The notes under the pieces were generated by a model, which was given only the letters and a program-made list of their open reading frames with translations, was not told the origin of the DNA and did no database searches. The position numbers and the translations under genes are program-made. Below are positions 54,754-63,227 of a stretch of 64,000 nt of DNA, piece by piece (position 1 is the first letter of the stretch; each line of letters begins with the position of its first letter). The stretch is from Rhodovibrionaceae bacterium. GTDB lineage: Bacteria > Pseudomonadota > Alphaproteobacteria > Kiloniellales > DSM-21159. The stretch is from NCBI GenBank assembly GCA_028279885.1, contig JANQMX010000077.1:1-64000 (forward strand). Reading direction: 5' to 3'.

Positions 54754-55467
54754 CTACTTCAGCGCCACGTCAATCTCGCCGACGCCGGCGACACCGCCAT
54801 GGAGGCGCTGGCCGCGAGTGACGGCGCCGACGCCGGCCGGCGTGCCGGTGAAGATGAGGTCGCCCGGCTCCAGCTGGTCATAGCGGGAGACCTGGGCGAT
54901 CAGTTCCGGCACCGACCAGGTGAGCTGCGAAAGGTCGCCGTCCTGGCGCAGGGCGCCGTCGACCTCGAGCCAAATGCGCCCGGAACTCGGGTGGCCGATT
55001 TCGGCGGCCGGCACGACCGCACTGATGGGGGCGGATTGGGCAAAGGCCTTGCCAACTTCCCAGGGGCGCCCTGCTTTCTTGGCTTCACCCTGGCGGTCGC
55101 GCCGGGTCAGGTCGATACCAACGGCATAGCCGTAGACCAGGTCGAGGGCGTCGCTTGCCGCCACCGCGCTGCCGCCTTTCCCCAGTGCGACGACCAACTC
55201 GATCTCATGGTGCAGATCCTCGGTCATCGGTGGATAGTCGACGCTCTCGCTTTCGATAGCGAGGGCCCAGGCCGGCTTCATGAAATAGAAGGGCGCCTCC
55301 CGGTCCGGGTCATGACCCATCTCGCGGGCATGCTCCGCGTAGTTCCGCCCGATGCAGAACACCCGCCGGACGGGAAAGCGCGCTTCGCTGCCCTTAACCG
55401 GAAGGGACGGATTGGCTGGAAAGGAAATGACGTAATTGGACCCGGATGGGGCAGGGGACGCCGGCAT
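54754..55467 (-). CDS. Fumarylacetoacetate hydrolase family protein (fumarylpyruvate hydrolase-like)
   Basis: The 237-residue protein has the FAH fold: FPVRRVFCIGRNYAEHAREM, PFYFMKPAWAL, the metal ligands in DLHHEIELVVALGKGG, YGYAVGIDLTRRDRQ and the C-terminal LEPGDLIFTGTPAGVGAVTRG. The extended start VISFPANPSLPVKGSEARFP resembles fumarylpyruvate hydrolases of the gentisate route. FAH-family enzymes cut C-C bonds in 2,4-diketo acids. It lies between two Mo hydroxylase loci and could act on a ring-opened product. It is preceded on its strand by a small membrane protein gene. Confidence 0.88.
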   Translation of the reverse strand: MPASPAPSGSNYVISFPANPSLPVKGSEARFPVRRVFCIGRNYAEHAREMGHDPDREAPFYFMKPAWALAIESESVDYPPMTEDLHHEIELVVALGKGGSAVAASDALDLVYGYAVGIDLTRRDRQGEAKKAGRPWEVGKAFAQSAPISAVVPAAEIGHPSSGRIWLEVDGALRQDGDLSQLTWSVPELIAQVSRYDQLEPGDLIFTGTPAGVGAVTRGQRLHGGVAGVGEIDVALK

Positions 55468-55564
55468 GGAGGCTCAGACTCTCTCTTAAGGATGACGGAG
55501 AAGAGAGCCTTAGCCGGACTTCCCGGCTAGGCCAAGCCGGAGACGCAGAGAGTTCGAAGGCGCG

Positions 55565-55783
55565 TTAGCTGTTCGCCGGTGCTTTGGCCCTGGTTTTGAA
55601 AATCGTCAGGGCCGCCGTAAGGCTTCCGGCCACACTGCCTGCGGCGCCGGAGACCAACAGAATCGACTGAGCCGAGACCTGAATGAAAAGAACGCCCACC
55701 ACGGTGGTGATCAAGGCGACGATCGCCGAGAAAGCGCTTCCGGTCATGCAAACGAGACAAAAACGCCGTACCAGCTTCCCCAT
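55565..55783 (-). CDS. Small two-helix membrane protein
   Basis: The 72-residue protein has two hydrophobic stretches, about residues 14-36 (GSAFSAIVALITTVVGVLFI) and 40-62, with basic ends. GGGAGG lies about 10 bases upstream of the ATG, and a plausible promoter with a perfect TATAAT is at 55830-55859. I know no family for it. It follows the Mo hydroxylase operon on the same strand and precedes the FAH gene by 97 bp. Confidence 0.6.
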   Translation of the reverse strand: MGKLVRRFCLVCMTGSAFSAIVALITTVVGVLFIQVSAQSILLVSGAAGSVAGSLTAALTIFKTRAKAPANS

Positions 55784-55829
55784 CGGACGCCCCCCTCCCG
55801 TGTAAACAAATCCTGCAGAACAGACGAGG

Positions 55830-55859
55830 ATTATATCGCGGGTTCGCCAAAAAATGCAA
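55830..55859 (-). promoter_or_regulatory. Candidate sigma70-type promoter for the small membrane protein
   Basis: On the minus strand, TTGCAT (55859-55854) and a perfect TATAAT (55835-55830) are separated by 18 bases within an AT-rich patch of an otherwise GC-rich region. Confidence 0.4.
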
Positions 55860-55904
55860 TAGATAATTTGAATTCGTTAATAGTTAATCTGGTATTTGTC
55901 TCAT

Positions 55905-56471
55905 TTACTTTATTTCGATAAGAAAAGCAGCCCAGGGCCAGCGGAGCTCGTCCTCCTCGGTCAAGGGCTTGCCGTCGCGCCGGCTGTAGACCAGCCAGGT
56001 TGGCCCGCGCTGTCCCAGGCCGAGATAGCGGCCGTCTTGCTTGAGGGCGAGCAACCAGTCGAAGCGTTCCAGGTCAGCCGCGGAGATCTCCGAGCCGAAG
56101 CCGTCGAGCGCCAAGACCGTGATGTCCTTGCCCTCACCCCCGACAGCCTTCAGGACGTCGCTCAGCCAGGGGCCTTCCAACTGTACAGGCTCTATGAGCG
56201 TGTCGACCTCAATGTCGATGCTCTGCATGCCCAAGCTCTCCAACATGGTGCGGTCGAACTCGGCTGCCGCGGTGAAGCTTCTATCGTGGTAGGCGAAGAA
56301 TGGGTCTTGCGCCTCCTGTGAGGCCGGGCGGTTGGTGTCCTCAATGTCTCCTGTGATCGTCAGCACCACGGGCCCTTTCGCTGGCTCCAGGGCCATCGCC
56401 GGCGCAAGCAGGGGCAGAAGTAGGATGGTCGGAGCGGCGATCAGCGCCAGAAGCACTCGCGGCATAGGCAT
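55905..56471 (-). CDS. Exported molybdopterin-oxidoreductase-fold protein
   Basis: The 188-residue protein has a signal peptide (MPMPRVLLALIAAPTILLLP and onward to Ala-Met-Ala). The mature part reads VVLTITGDIEDTN, FDRTMLESLGMQ, EGPWLSDVLKAVGGEGKDIT, FDWLLALKQDGRYLGLGQRG and TWLVYSRRDGKPL, the outline of the short sulfite-oxidase-like molybdopterin-binding fold. The usual cofactor Cys is not visible, as is common in these short periplasmic forms, so cofactor binding is doubtful. It is the last gene of the Mo hydroxylase operon (48 bp after DUF1330). Confidence 0.62.
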   Translation of the reverse strand: MPMPRVLLALIAAPTILLLPLLAPAMALEPAKGPVVLTITGDIEDTNRPASQEAQDPFFAYHDRSFTAAAEFDRTMLESLGMQSIDIEVDTLIEPVQLEGPWLSDVLKAVGGEGKDITVLALDGFGSEISAADLERFDWLLALKQDGRYLGLGQRGPTWLVYSRRDGKPLTEEDELRWPWAAFLIEIK

Positions 56472-56519
56472 GGACGATCTCCCTTGTCTCCTGGCCCAGC
56501 TGGCCGCAGCGGCGGCCGG

Positions 56520-56831
56520 TTAATCGTCGCCAGGCTGCGGGCCGTCATAGCCCTCGATGATCAGGGACTCAGATTGAGAGGCTTTGTTCCGAATGACCAA
56601 CGCGGCTTGATATCCCGGCGAGTTGTAGCACTCGAGAGCGGCCTGATAGCTGGGGAACTCGATCACGACGTGGCGGGTCCGTTGCTCGCCATGGGTTGTC
56701 TCGAATTGGCCCGCCCGGACCAGGAAACGCCCGCCGTATTCGGCGATCGGTGCGGCATTGGCCGCGACGTACTCCTTGTATGCTTCGGGATCGTCGACGT
56801 CGACATGGGCAATCCAATATCCCTTGGGCAT
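56520..56831 (-). CDS. DUF1330 family protein
   Basis: The 103-residue protein matches DUF1330, a ferredoxin-like alpha/beta dimer fold: KGYWIAHVDVDDPEAYKEYV, FLVRAGQFETTHGE, HVVIEFPSYQAALECYNSPG and YQAALVIRNKAS. No catalytic role is established; relatives resemble EthD- or dimeric-barrel proteins. It sits 41 bp after the MoaD-like gene in the Mo hydroxylase operon, so it may bind the operon's substrate or product. Confidence 0.88.
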   Translation of the reverse strand: MPKGYWIAHVDVDDPEAYKEYVAANAAPIAEYGGRFLVRAGQFETTHGEQRTRHVVIEFPSYQAALECYNSPGYQAALVIRNKASQSESLIIEGYDGPQPGDD

Positions 56832-56872
56832 GGCTTCTCACTCCCTGTCTGCGCTTTGAAGAAGGCCTTCGC

Positions 56873-57118
56873 CTAGCCGCCGGCCAGTTGCGGCAGGAGA
56901 AAGACCTCACTGTCGGGCGGTATGGGCTGGTACCAGGCGTCGCGGTAGATCTGCCCGTTGATGGCCACGGCAACGCCCTTGGCAAGCAGCGGCTTGAGCG
57001 CAGGATGCTCGCTTTCCAGCTTGGTCAGCATCTGCCTTACGTTGGCCGCCTCGACCTCGAAGGCCTCCTGCCCCCCGGCGGTCCCTTTGAGGGTGCCGCC
57101 GAGCTTCACCGTGATCAT
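56873..57118 (-). CDS. MoaD/ThiS-like ubiquitin-fold sulfur carrier
   Basis: The 81-residue protein has the beta-grasp pattern ITVKLGGTLKGTAGGQEAFE, LTKLESEHPALKPLLAKGVA and VAINGQIYRDAW, and ends FLLPQLAGG with the terminal Gly-Gly that is thiocarboxylated in MoaD and ThiS. It overlaps the Mo hydroxylase large-subunit gene by 4 bp. No MoaE, MoeB or thiazole gene is adjacent. It could supply sulfur for the molybdenum cofactor of this enzyme, act in another sulfur transfer, or be a protein modifier. Confidence 0.85.
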   Translation of the reverse strand: MITVKLGGTLKGTAGGQEAFEVEAANVRQMLTKLESEHPALKPLLAKGVAVAINGQIYRDAWYQPIPPDSEVFLLPQLAGG

Positions 57119-59391
57119 GCGCCGGGTCCGCCGTTGGCCTTCGCCTCGTCGATTGCCTTGAGGATCCGGGGTGGCGACATGGGCACCTGGGTCATGCGCA
57201 CGCCAGCGGCATGAGAGACGGCGTTGGCGATAGCTGCGAGCGGCGGCACGATGGAGGTTTCGCCGACGCCGCGCACGCCGTAAGGGTGACCGGGGTTCGG
57301 TATCTCGACGATCACCGTGTCGATCATCGGCACGTCCGAGGCGACGGGGATGCGGTAGTCCAGGAAGCCCGGATTCTGCAGCCGCCCGTCTTCACCATAG
57401 ATGTATTCTTCGTTGAGCGCCCAGCCGATGCCTTGCACGGCGCCGCCCTGGTACTGGCCCTCGACGTAGCTGGGGTGGATGGCCTTGCCGGCATCCTGCA
57501 CCACCAAATAGCGCAGCACCTCGGTGGCGCCGGTCTCGGGATCGACCTCGACGTCGACCAGGTGGGTGGCGAAGCTGACGCCGGCGCCCTCGGCATTGAC
57601 CTCGCAGTGGCCGGCGATAGGGCCACCGGTGCTGCCGGAGACCTTGGCGATTTCGGCCAGCGACAGGGGCTCGAAGTCGCCGGCGTTGGGACCGGCCGGC
57701 TTGGCATGGCCGTTCTCCCACACCACCGCATCGGCGGGAATGCCCCACATGATGGCCGCCCGTTCGCAGAGCCGGGTGATGGCATCGCGCGCCGCCTCGA
57801 TGGTGGCGAGGCCACTGGAGAAGGTAGTCCGGCTGCCCTCGGTGATGTCGTTGTAGCCGAGCGAACTGGTGTCGGCGACGATGGCTCGAACGTTGTCGTA
57901 GGCAATGCCGAGCTCTTCGGCCGCCATCTGGCACATGGAGGCACGGGAGCCGCCGATGTCGGGCGTGCCCAGCGCCAGGGCCACCGTGCCGTCGACGTTG
58001 ATATTCAGGTTGACGCAAGTCTGGCCGCCGAAGTTGAACCAGAAGCCGCAGGCGACGCCGCGACCCTGGTTGGGGCCGAGCGGTGCCTGGTAGTTCGGAT
58101 GTGCTTTGGCGGCTTCCAGGGTCTCGATCAGACCGATGCGCCCATAGGTCGGGCCGTAGGCCGACTCCGTGCCTTCCTTGGCGGCGTTCTTCAGCCGGAA
58201 GTCGACCGGGTCCATCCCAATCTTGTCGGCGACCTCCGAAATCACGCTTTCGATGGCGAAGGCCGACATGGGCGCCCCGGGTGCCCGATAGGCGGCTTGC
58301 TTGGGCCGGTTGGCCACCACGTCGTAGCCGACGACGTTGATGTGCTCCAGGTCGTAGCAGGCGAAGGCGCTCATGGCCCCGAACTCGACGGGCGAGCCGG
58401 CGAAGGCGCCGCCTTGGTAGCGCAGCTCGGCCTGGCCGGCGGTGATGCGGCCGTCCTTGGTGGCGCCGACCTTGACCCAGATGCTGCTGGAGGAGGTCGG
58501 GCCCGTGGCGCGGAAAACCTCGCTGCGGGTCATCACGATCTTCACCGGATGGCCGGCCTTGCGGGACAGCGCCAGCGCGACCGGCTCGACAAAAACGGTG
58601 GTCTTGCCGCCGAAGCCGCCGCCGATCTCGGAAGCGGTCACCCGGAGCTTGGAGATGTCCATGCCGAGAAGCTCGGCACAGGTGTTGCGCACCATGTAGT
58701 GGCCCTGGGTACAGCACCAGAGTTCGCCCTGGCCGTCCGGGCCGACGCTGGCGAGGCAGGCGTGCGGCTCGATATAGCCCTGGTGCGCTGCCTCGGTTTT
58801 GAACGCCCGCTCGACGATGACCTCCGCTTGGGCGAAGCCGGCCTCCACGTCTCCATGGCCGAACTCGTGGCGCTGGGCGACGTTGGACGGCTTGCTCGGT
58901 GCCGGCTCGACACCTTGCGTGACCATGTCGTCGTGCAGCAGCGGGGCGTCCGGCGCCATGGCGGCATCCACGTCGGTGACGTGGGGCAGAACCTCGTAGT
59001 CCACCTCAATCAGCTTGAGCGCCTTCTGGGCGATGGCCGTGGTGGTCGCGGCCACAGCAGCCACCGCATGGCCCTCGTAGAGCGCCTTGTCGCCGGCCAT
59101 GACGTTGATCAGCGTGTCGTGCAGATCGCCGTCTTGCGTGGCGAAGTCGGCTTGAGTGACCACCGCCTTGACGCCCGGCAGCGCTTCGGCGGCCGAGGCA
59201 TCGATGGAGCGGATCCGGGCGTGGGGATGCGGGCTGCGCAGCACCTTGCCGACCAGCATGCCCGGCGCCGACATATCGGCGCCGAAGCGGGCGCGGCCGG
59301 TCACCTTATCGATGCCGTCGGGTCGCGACGGGCGCGTGCCGACGACTTTGAAGGAACGGTCCTGAGCGTCCAATCTCGCGTCCAGCGGCAT
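57115..59391 (-). CDS. Molybdenum hydroxylase large subunit (xanthine dehydrogenase family)
   Basis: The 758-residue Mo-binding subunit has DGIDKVTGRARFGADMS at the N-terminus, EIGGGFGGKTTVFVEPVA, the active-site loop AYRAPGAP starting at Ala367, GGSRASMCQMAAEELG, and the catalytic Glu711 in GVRGVGETSIVPPLAAIAN. AYRAPGAP-type loops occur in N-heterocycle and aldehyde hydroxylases, not CO dehydrogenase. Its ATG at 59391 overlaps the stop of the 2Fe-2S gene by one base (TAATG); the open frame further upstream is not used. The paralogue at 52086 differs in this loop. The substrate is unknown. Confidence 0.93.
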   Translation of the reverse strand: MPLDARLDAQDRSFKVVGTRPSRPDGIDKVTGRARFGADMSAPGMLVGKVLRSPHPHARIRSIDASAAEALPGVKAVVTQADFATQDGDLHDTLINVMAGDKALYEGHAVAAVAATTTAIAQKALKLIEVDYEVLPHVTDVDAAMAPDAPLLHDDMVTQGVEPAPSKPSNVAQRHEFGHGDVEAGFAQAEVIVERAFKTEAAHQGYIEPHACLASVGPDGQGELWCCTQGHYMVRNTCAELLGMDISKLRVTASEIGGGFGGKTTVFVEPVALALSRKAGHPVKIVMTRSEVFRATGPTSSSSIWVKVGATKDGRITAGQAELRYQGGAFAGSPVEFGAMSAFACYDLEHINVVGYDVVANRPKQAAYRAPGAPMSAFAIESVISEVADKIGMDPVDFRLKNAAKEGTESAYGPTYGRIGLIETLEAAKAHPNYQAPLGPNQGRGVACGFWFNFGGQTCVNLNINVDGTVALALGTPDIGGSRASMCQMAAEELGIAYDNVRAIVADTSSLGYNDITEGSRTTFSSGLATIEAARDAITRLCERAAIMWGIPADAVVWENGHAKPAGPNAGDFEPLSLAEIAKVSGSTGGPIAGHCEVNAEGAGVSFATHLVDVEVDPETGATEVLRYLVVQDAGKAIHPSYVEGQYQGGAVQGIGWALNEEYIYGEDGRLQNPGFLDYRIPVASDVPMIDTVIVEIPNPGHPYGVRGVGETSIVPPLAAIANAVSHAAGVRMTQVPMSPPRILKAIDEAKANGGPGA

Positions 59392-59870
59392 TATCGGGCC
59401 TCCCTCATGTCTGCGGCGGTATCCATCACCGCGCGCACGATCTTGTCGTATCCGGTACAGCGGCAGAGGTTGCCTGCCAGCCAATAGCGCACTTCGGTCT
59501 CGGTCGGGTCCGGATTGCGGTCCAGCAGGGACTTGGCGGCGACCAGGAAGCCCGGCGTGCAGACGCCGCACTGCAGGGCGGCGTGGTCGATGAACTTCTG
59601 CTGCAGAGGATGCAACTCTTCGCCGTCGGCGAGACCCTCGATGGTCTCGACCGCGCGACCTTCCGCCTCCGCGCCCATGACCAGGCAGGCGCAGACCAGA
59701 CGTCCGTCGAGGATGACGCTGCACGCGCCGCAGTCGCCGGTACCGCAGCCCTCCTTGGCGCCGGTCAGTCCCAAGCGGTCGCGTAAGGCATCAAGCAGGG
59801 TCTCCTGAGGCTCGCAGAGATAGTCGACCGGGTCGCCGTTGATGGTGGTGGAAACCTTGATCGTGGTCAT
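59391..59870 (-). CDS. Molybdenum hydroxylase 2Fe-2S subunit
   Basis: The 159-residue protein carries eight cysteines for two 2Fe-2S clusters: the plant-ferredoxin set in KEGCGTGDCGACSVILDGR with a fourth Cys following, and the helical set in ALQCGVCTPGFLVAA and NLCRCTGYDKIVRAV. It passes electrons from the Mo site to the FAD subunit. Length is normal. It overlaps the FAD-subunit gene by 4 bp and the Mo-subunit gene by 1 bp, so the three are translationally coupled in the order FAD, FeS, Mo. Confidence 0.96.
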   Translation of the reverse strand: MTTIKVSTTINGDPVDYLCEPQETLLDALRDRLGLTGAKEGCGTGDCGACSVILDGRLVCACLVMGAEAEGRAVETIEGLADGEELHPLQQKFIDHAALQCGVCTPGFLVAAKSLLDRNPDPTETEVRYWLAGNLCRCTGYDKIVRAVMDTAADMREAR

Positions 59871-60730
59871 GCCGTTCCTTTCGCGCGTTCAAGCGCCTTT
59901 TCGGCCGCGCGGCGTGCCAGCACGCCCGCGACCTTGATGCGGAATTCTACGGTGCCGCGTTTGTCGTCGATCGGGCTGCAAGCAGCCGAGGCGGCGGCGG
60001 CCAGTGCCTCCAAGGCTGCCGCGCCCACCTTGGTGCCGATCAGGCAGTTGGCCGAGTCTTCGACCAGCAGGACACGGGGGGCCACGGCGCCGAGCGAGAC
60101 GCGAGCCGTCTGGCAGGTGCCTTGCTCGTCCAGCGTCAGGCTGACGCCGGCGCCGACCACGGCAATGTCCATCTCGGTCCGCGGAATGAAGCGCAGATAG
60201 GCATCGCCTGAGCGCGGCGGGCGCTTTGGCAGGAAGACCGACTCGACCAGCTCGCCCTTTTGCAGGCTCGTCTTGCCCGGGGCCTCGGCGACCGCCTCGG
60301 CCGGCAGCTCGCGACGACCGTCGGGTCCGACCAGGGTGACCATGGCGGCGGCGGCGACCATGGCCGGTACGCTGTCGGCGGCGGGGGAGGCGTTGCAGAG
60401 ATTCCCGACCATGGTGCAGCGGCCCTGAATCTGGGTCGAGCCGATCAGTTCGGCCGCCTCGACCACGCCCGGCCAGGCGGCGCTGAGCGCGGCATGCTCG
60501 CCAAGCTCGGCCGAAGAAACCGCGGCGCCGATGCGGAATCCGCCGTCTTCTTCACTGATCTGGCGCATGACCTCGATGCGCTTGATGTCGACCACCAGGT
60601 CGGGATCGACCATGCCAGAGCGCAGTTGAACGAGAAGGTCGGTCCCGCCGGCCAGCACGCGGGCGAGGCCGGTCTCGGCAGCGAGCAGCTGCACCGCAGC
60701 CTCTGTCGTGTCAGGAGCTTCGTAACGCAT
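59867..60730 (-). CDS. Molybdenum hydroxylase FAD-binding (medium) subunit
   Basis: The 287-residue protein has the FAD motifs ARVLAGGTDLLVQLRSGMVD and IGSTQIQGRCTMVGNLCNAS of the CoxM/PCMH family, then DAYLRFIPRTEMDIAVVGAG and the C-terminal CO-dehydrogenase flavoprotein domain ending in RRAAEKALERAKG. It is the first gene of the operon; GAAGGA lies just before the ATG. It accepts electrons from the 2Fe-2S subunit and passes them to a quinone, oxygen or NAD. It may also serve the lone large subunit at 52086. Confidence 0.95.
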   Translation of the reverse strand: MRYEAPDTTEAAVQLLAAETGLARVLAGGTDLLVQLRSGMVDPDLVVDIKRIEVMRQISEEDGGFRIGAAVSSAELGEHAALSAAWPGVVEAAELIGSTQIQGRCTMVGNLCNASPAADSVPAMVAAAAMVTLVGPDGRRELPAEAVAEAPGKTSLQKGELVESVFLPKRPPRSGDAYLRFIPRTEMDIAVVGAGVSLTLDEQGTCQTARVSLGAVAPRVLLVEDSANCLIGTKVGAAALEALAAAASAACSPIDDKRGTVEFRIKVAGVLARRAAEKALERAKGTA

Positions 60731-60856
60731 TGTTATCCTTCGATTTCTTCTCTTGGCATCGATGCCGTCATTTTGATGCTCGGAGCGGTCGACGACTTAA
60801 GTGCGCACTCTACGTCGATTGGCTCTGGCGGACCAGTCTGCTTTCCGAATGCCGTA

Positions 60857-61834
60857 CTATGAAAAATCCGAGGGTCGGCCAGGGGTGGCGGCTAAGCGGG
60901 CAAGGCCCTTGAAGGCCGGATGCGGGGCCGTGATCAGCCAGGTCGGGATGGCCTCGAGATAGGGCGTCATCCGGCCTTTCGCTTCGAATCGCGCGCGGAA
61001 GCTGGAGCGCTCCAATTGCGTCTTGAGGCGGGGCAGGATCCCTCCGGCCAAATAGACGCCGCCCTTTGCGCCGGTGGTAACGGCGATGTTGCCGGCCGTT
61101 GCACCGAGCAGGCCGAAGAAGAGGTCCAGGGTATCGCTTGCCTGCGGGTCTCCACTCTCCGCCTGCGCCACGATCTCGGCTGCAGATCTGGCGGAGCGGG
61201 GTTCGCCGGAGAGCGTTGCGAGCGCTTGGTCCAGGTGCGAGAGACCGGGGCCTGAGACCGCGTCCTCTACCGCGACGTGGCCAAGTTCCTGGCGCAGGAG
61301 CTCGATGATCCGGTCTTCCTGCTCGTTTCCAGGTGCCAGGGTGGCATGCCCTGACTCGGTCGGCACGACGCGGCCGGCGCCCGCTGCCTCCGGAAGATAG
61401 AGCGCTGCGCCAAAGCCGGTGCCGGGGCCGATCACGACCATCGGGTCGAGGGGCGAGGTGGGGCTGTCTGGATGTGCCGCGCCGATGGCCTGGCGCTCCT
61501 CTTCATCCAGTTCCGGCAGGCTGTACGCCAACGCCAGGAAGTCGTTGACCACCAGCGCCCGGGTCAGATCAAAGGCGCGGCGGAGCGCGTCGCCGTCGAT
61601 GCTCCAGGCGGCGTTGGTCAGTTGCGCGCGGTTCTGCGCCACCGGTCCGGCGACGGAGAGCACGGCCTGCTGCGGTGTGGCATCGATGTCCGCCAGCACG
61701 TGACGGATAGCGGCCTTGATCGTGGGAAAGTCCGCCGTTGCCAACTGTCTGACCGGACCAGGGTGATCGCCTTCGAGGTACGCGAAGCGTGCGTTGGTGC
61801 CGCCGATATCGCAGAGCAGAGCGGAGCCCGTCAT
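60857..61834 (-). CDS. glk: Glucokinase
   Basis: The 325-residue enzyme phosphorylates glucose with ATP. It shows the phosphate motif LLCDIGGTNARFAYLEGD, the sugar-binding LVVNDFLALAYSLP, VVIGPGTGFGAALYLP, and VVPTESGHATLAP with the metal/zinc-like His-Glu region, typical of bacterial Glk. The frame opens at 62029 inside the otsA gene; ATG 61834 starts the domain, preceded by GAGG, 13 bp after the otsA stop. As last gene of the trehalose operon it could use glucose released from trehalose. Confidence 0.93.
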   Translation of the reverse strand: MTGSALLCDIGGTNARFAYLEGDHPGPVRQLATADFPTIKAAIRHVLADIDATPQQAVLSVAGPVAQNRAQLTNAAWSIDGDALRRAFDLTRALVVNDFLALAYSLPELDEEERQAIGAAHPDSPTSPLDPMVVIGPGTGFGAALYLPEAAGAGRVVPTESGHATLAPGNEQEDRIIELLRQELGHVAVEDAVSGPGLSHLDQALATLSGEPRSARSAAEIVAQAESGDPQASDTLDLFFGLLGATAGNIAVTTGAKGGVYLAGGILPRLKTQLERSSFRARFEAKGRMTPYLEAIPTWLITAPHPAFKGLARLAATPGRPSDFS

Positions 61835-61847
61835 CACGACCTCGTTG

Positions 61848-63227
61848 TTACCGCCTTTGCGCCGCCAGCGTGTTGAGGAAGTTCGCGAACCAGTCGGAGA
61901 CCTGATAGGAGACAAGGTGCTGGAACATGGGATGCCAGCGAAACACCCGCTCCTCGCGCGAGATGTCGAGTGCGCGGGCAAGCGACTGGGCCATGCCCTC
62001 GATGTCGTGGGGATTGACCAGCAGGCCACCGGTCATTTCCTGCGCTGCGCCGGCGAAGCGGGAGAGGACCAGGACGCCGGGATCCTTCGGGTCCTGCGCG
62101 GCGACAAACTCCTTGGCAACCAGGTTCATCCCGTCGCGCAACGGGGTGATGAAGCCAACATCGGCAACGCGCAGGAAGCCGGCGATGGTCTCGCGCGCGA
62201 AGCCTTTGTTGAGATAGCGAATGGGCACATAGTCCAGGTCGGCATAGCGGCCGTTGATCTCCCCGGCCTTGGCCTCAAGCGCCTTGCGGATCTCCATGTA
62301 CTCGGGAACGTCGCCGCGGGAGGGTGGGGCGATCTGTACGAAGGTGACCTTGCCGCGCAGGTCGGGATGCTCTTTGAGCATCAGCCCGAAGGCTTCGAAG
62401 CGTTCGACCAAGCCCTTCGTGTAGTCGAGGCGGTCGACGCCGAGCACCAGCCTGCGGCCTATCAAACTGCCGGCCAGGCGCCGCGCCGGGGCTGCAGCTC
62501 CGGCCCGCTGTGCCATGGCAATGACGTTGTCGGTGTCGATGCTGATGGGAAAGGCGCCGACCCGAAAATAAAGGCCGTCTAGGTAGACGGCCCCGTCATC
62601 GGATAGCTGCGCGTCGGTTTCCCGGCGCAAGTACTGTTCGAAGGCGAGGACATCCCATTCGGTCTGGAAGCCCACCAGGTCGTAGTGGCTGAGCTCCTGC
62701 AGGACCTCGCGGTGGTCGGGCAGGGTGACGTAGAGCTCGCTCGGTGGCCAGGGAATGTGCTGGAAGAAACCAATCCTGTTCTTGACGCCGCGCCGTCGTA
62801 GCTCCTGCCCCAGAGGGATCAGGTGGTAATCGTGGACCCAGATAAGGTCGTCCTCTTTGAGCATCGGGAGCAAAGAGTCGGCGAAGAAGGCGTTGACCCT
62901 GCTGTAGCCCAGGCGGGCGCGATGCTGGAAATTGGCGTTCTCGAGGCGGTAGTGGAACAGGGGCCAAAGGACCCGATTGGCAAAGCCGGCGTAGTACTCA
63001 TCGTAGTCGGTCGGCGAGAGATCGACCGTGGCGAAGGAGAGGTTGCCCTGCTCCACCACGTGCGGCTCCGGCGAAGGGGTCTCGACCTTTTCACCCGACC
63101 AGCCGAACCAGATGCCGCCCCGCTCCTTGAGGCCGGCAAGAATGGCAACCGCCAGCCCGCCTTGTGCGGCCATCTGCCCGAGCTTTGAAACGCTGACACG
63201 GTTGGAGACGACGATCAGTCGGCTCAA
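61848..63227 (-). CDS. otsA: Trehalose-6-phosphate synthase
   Basis: The 459-residue GT20 enzyme joins UDP-glucose and glucose-6-phosphate. It starts LSRLIVVSNRVSVSK and has GLAVAILAGLKERGGIWFGW, DLIWVHDYHLIPLGQELRRR, FFQHIPWPPSELYVTLP, VDRLDYTKGLVERFEAF and DGMNLVAKEFVAAQ, covering donor and acceptor sites. The start is TTG at 63227, with GGGAGGAGG just upstream; TTGA overlaps the stop of the GH15 gene by 4 bp. No ATG fits the start of the fold. OtsB is not in the window and may lie beyond the right edge. Confidence 0.95.
   Translation of the reverse strand: MSRLIVVSNRVSVSKLGQMAAQGGLAVAILAGLKERGGIWFGWSGEKVETPSPEPHVVEQGNLSFATVDLSPTDYDEYYAGFANRVLWPLFHYRLENANFQHRARLGYSRVNAFFADSLLPMLKEDDLIWVHDYHLIPLGQELRRRGVKNRIGFFQHIPWPPSELYVTLPDHREVLQELSHYDLVGFQTEWDVLAFEQYLRRETDAQLSDDGAVYLDGLYFRVGAFPISIDTDNVIAMAQRAGAAAPARRLAGSLIGRRLVLGVDRLDYTKGLVERFEAFGLMLKEHPDLRGKVTFVQIAPPSRGDVPEYMEIRKALEAKAGEINGRYADLDYVPIRYLNKGFARETIAGFLRVADVGFITPLRDGMNLVAKEFVAAQDPKDPGVLVLSRFAGAAQEMTGGLLVNPHDIEGMAQSLARALDISREERVFRWHPMFQHLVSYQVSDWFANFLNTLAAQRR

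Noticed and set aside
57211..59487. Long plus-strand frame (758 codons) opposite the Mo hydroxylase gene
   Set aside because: It is His/Asp/Gly-rich shadow sequence, and the minus strand encodes a clear enzyme with coupled neighbours.
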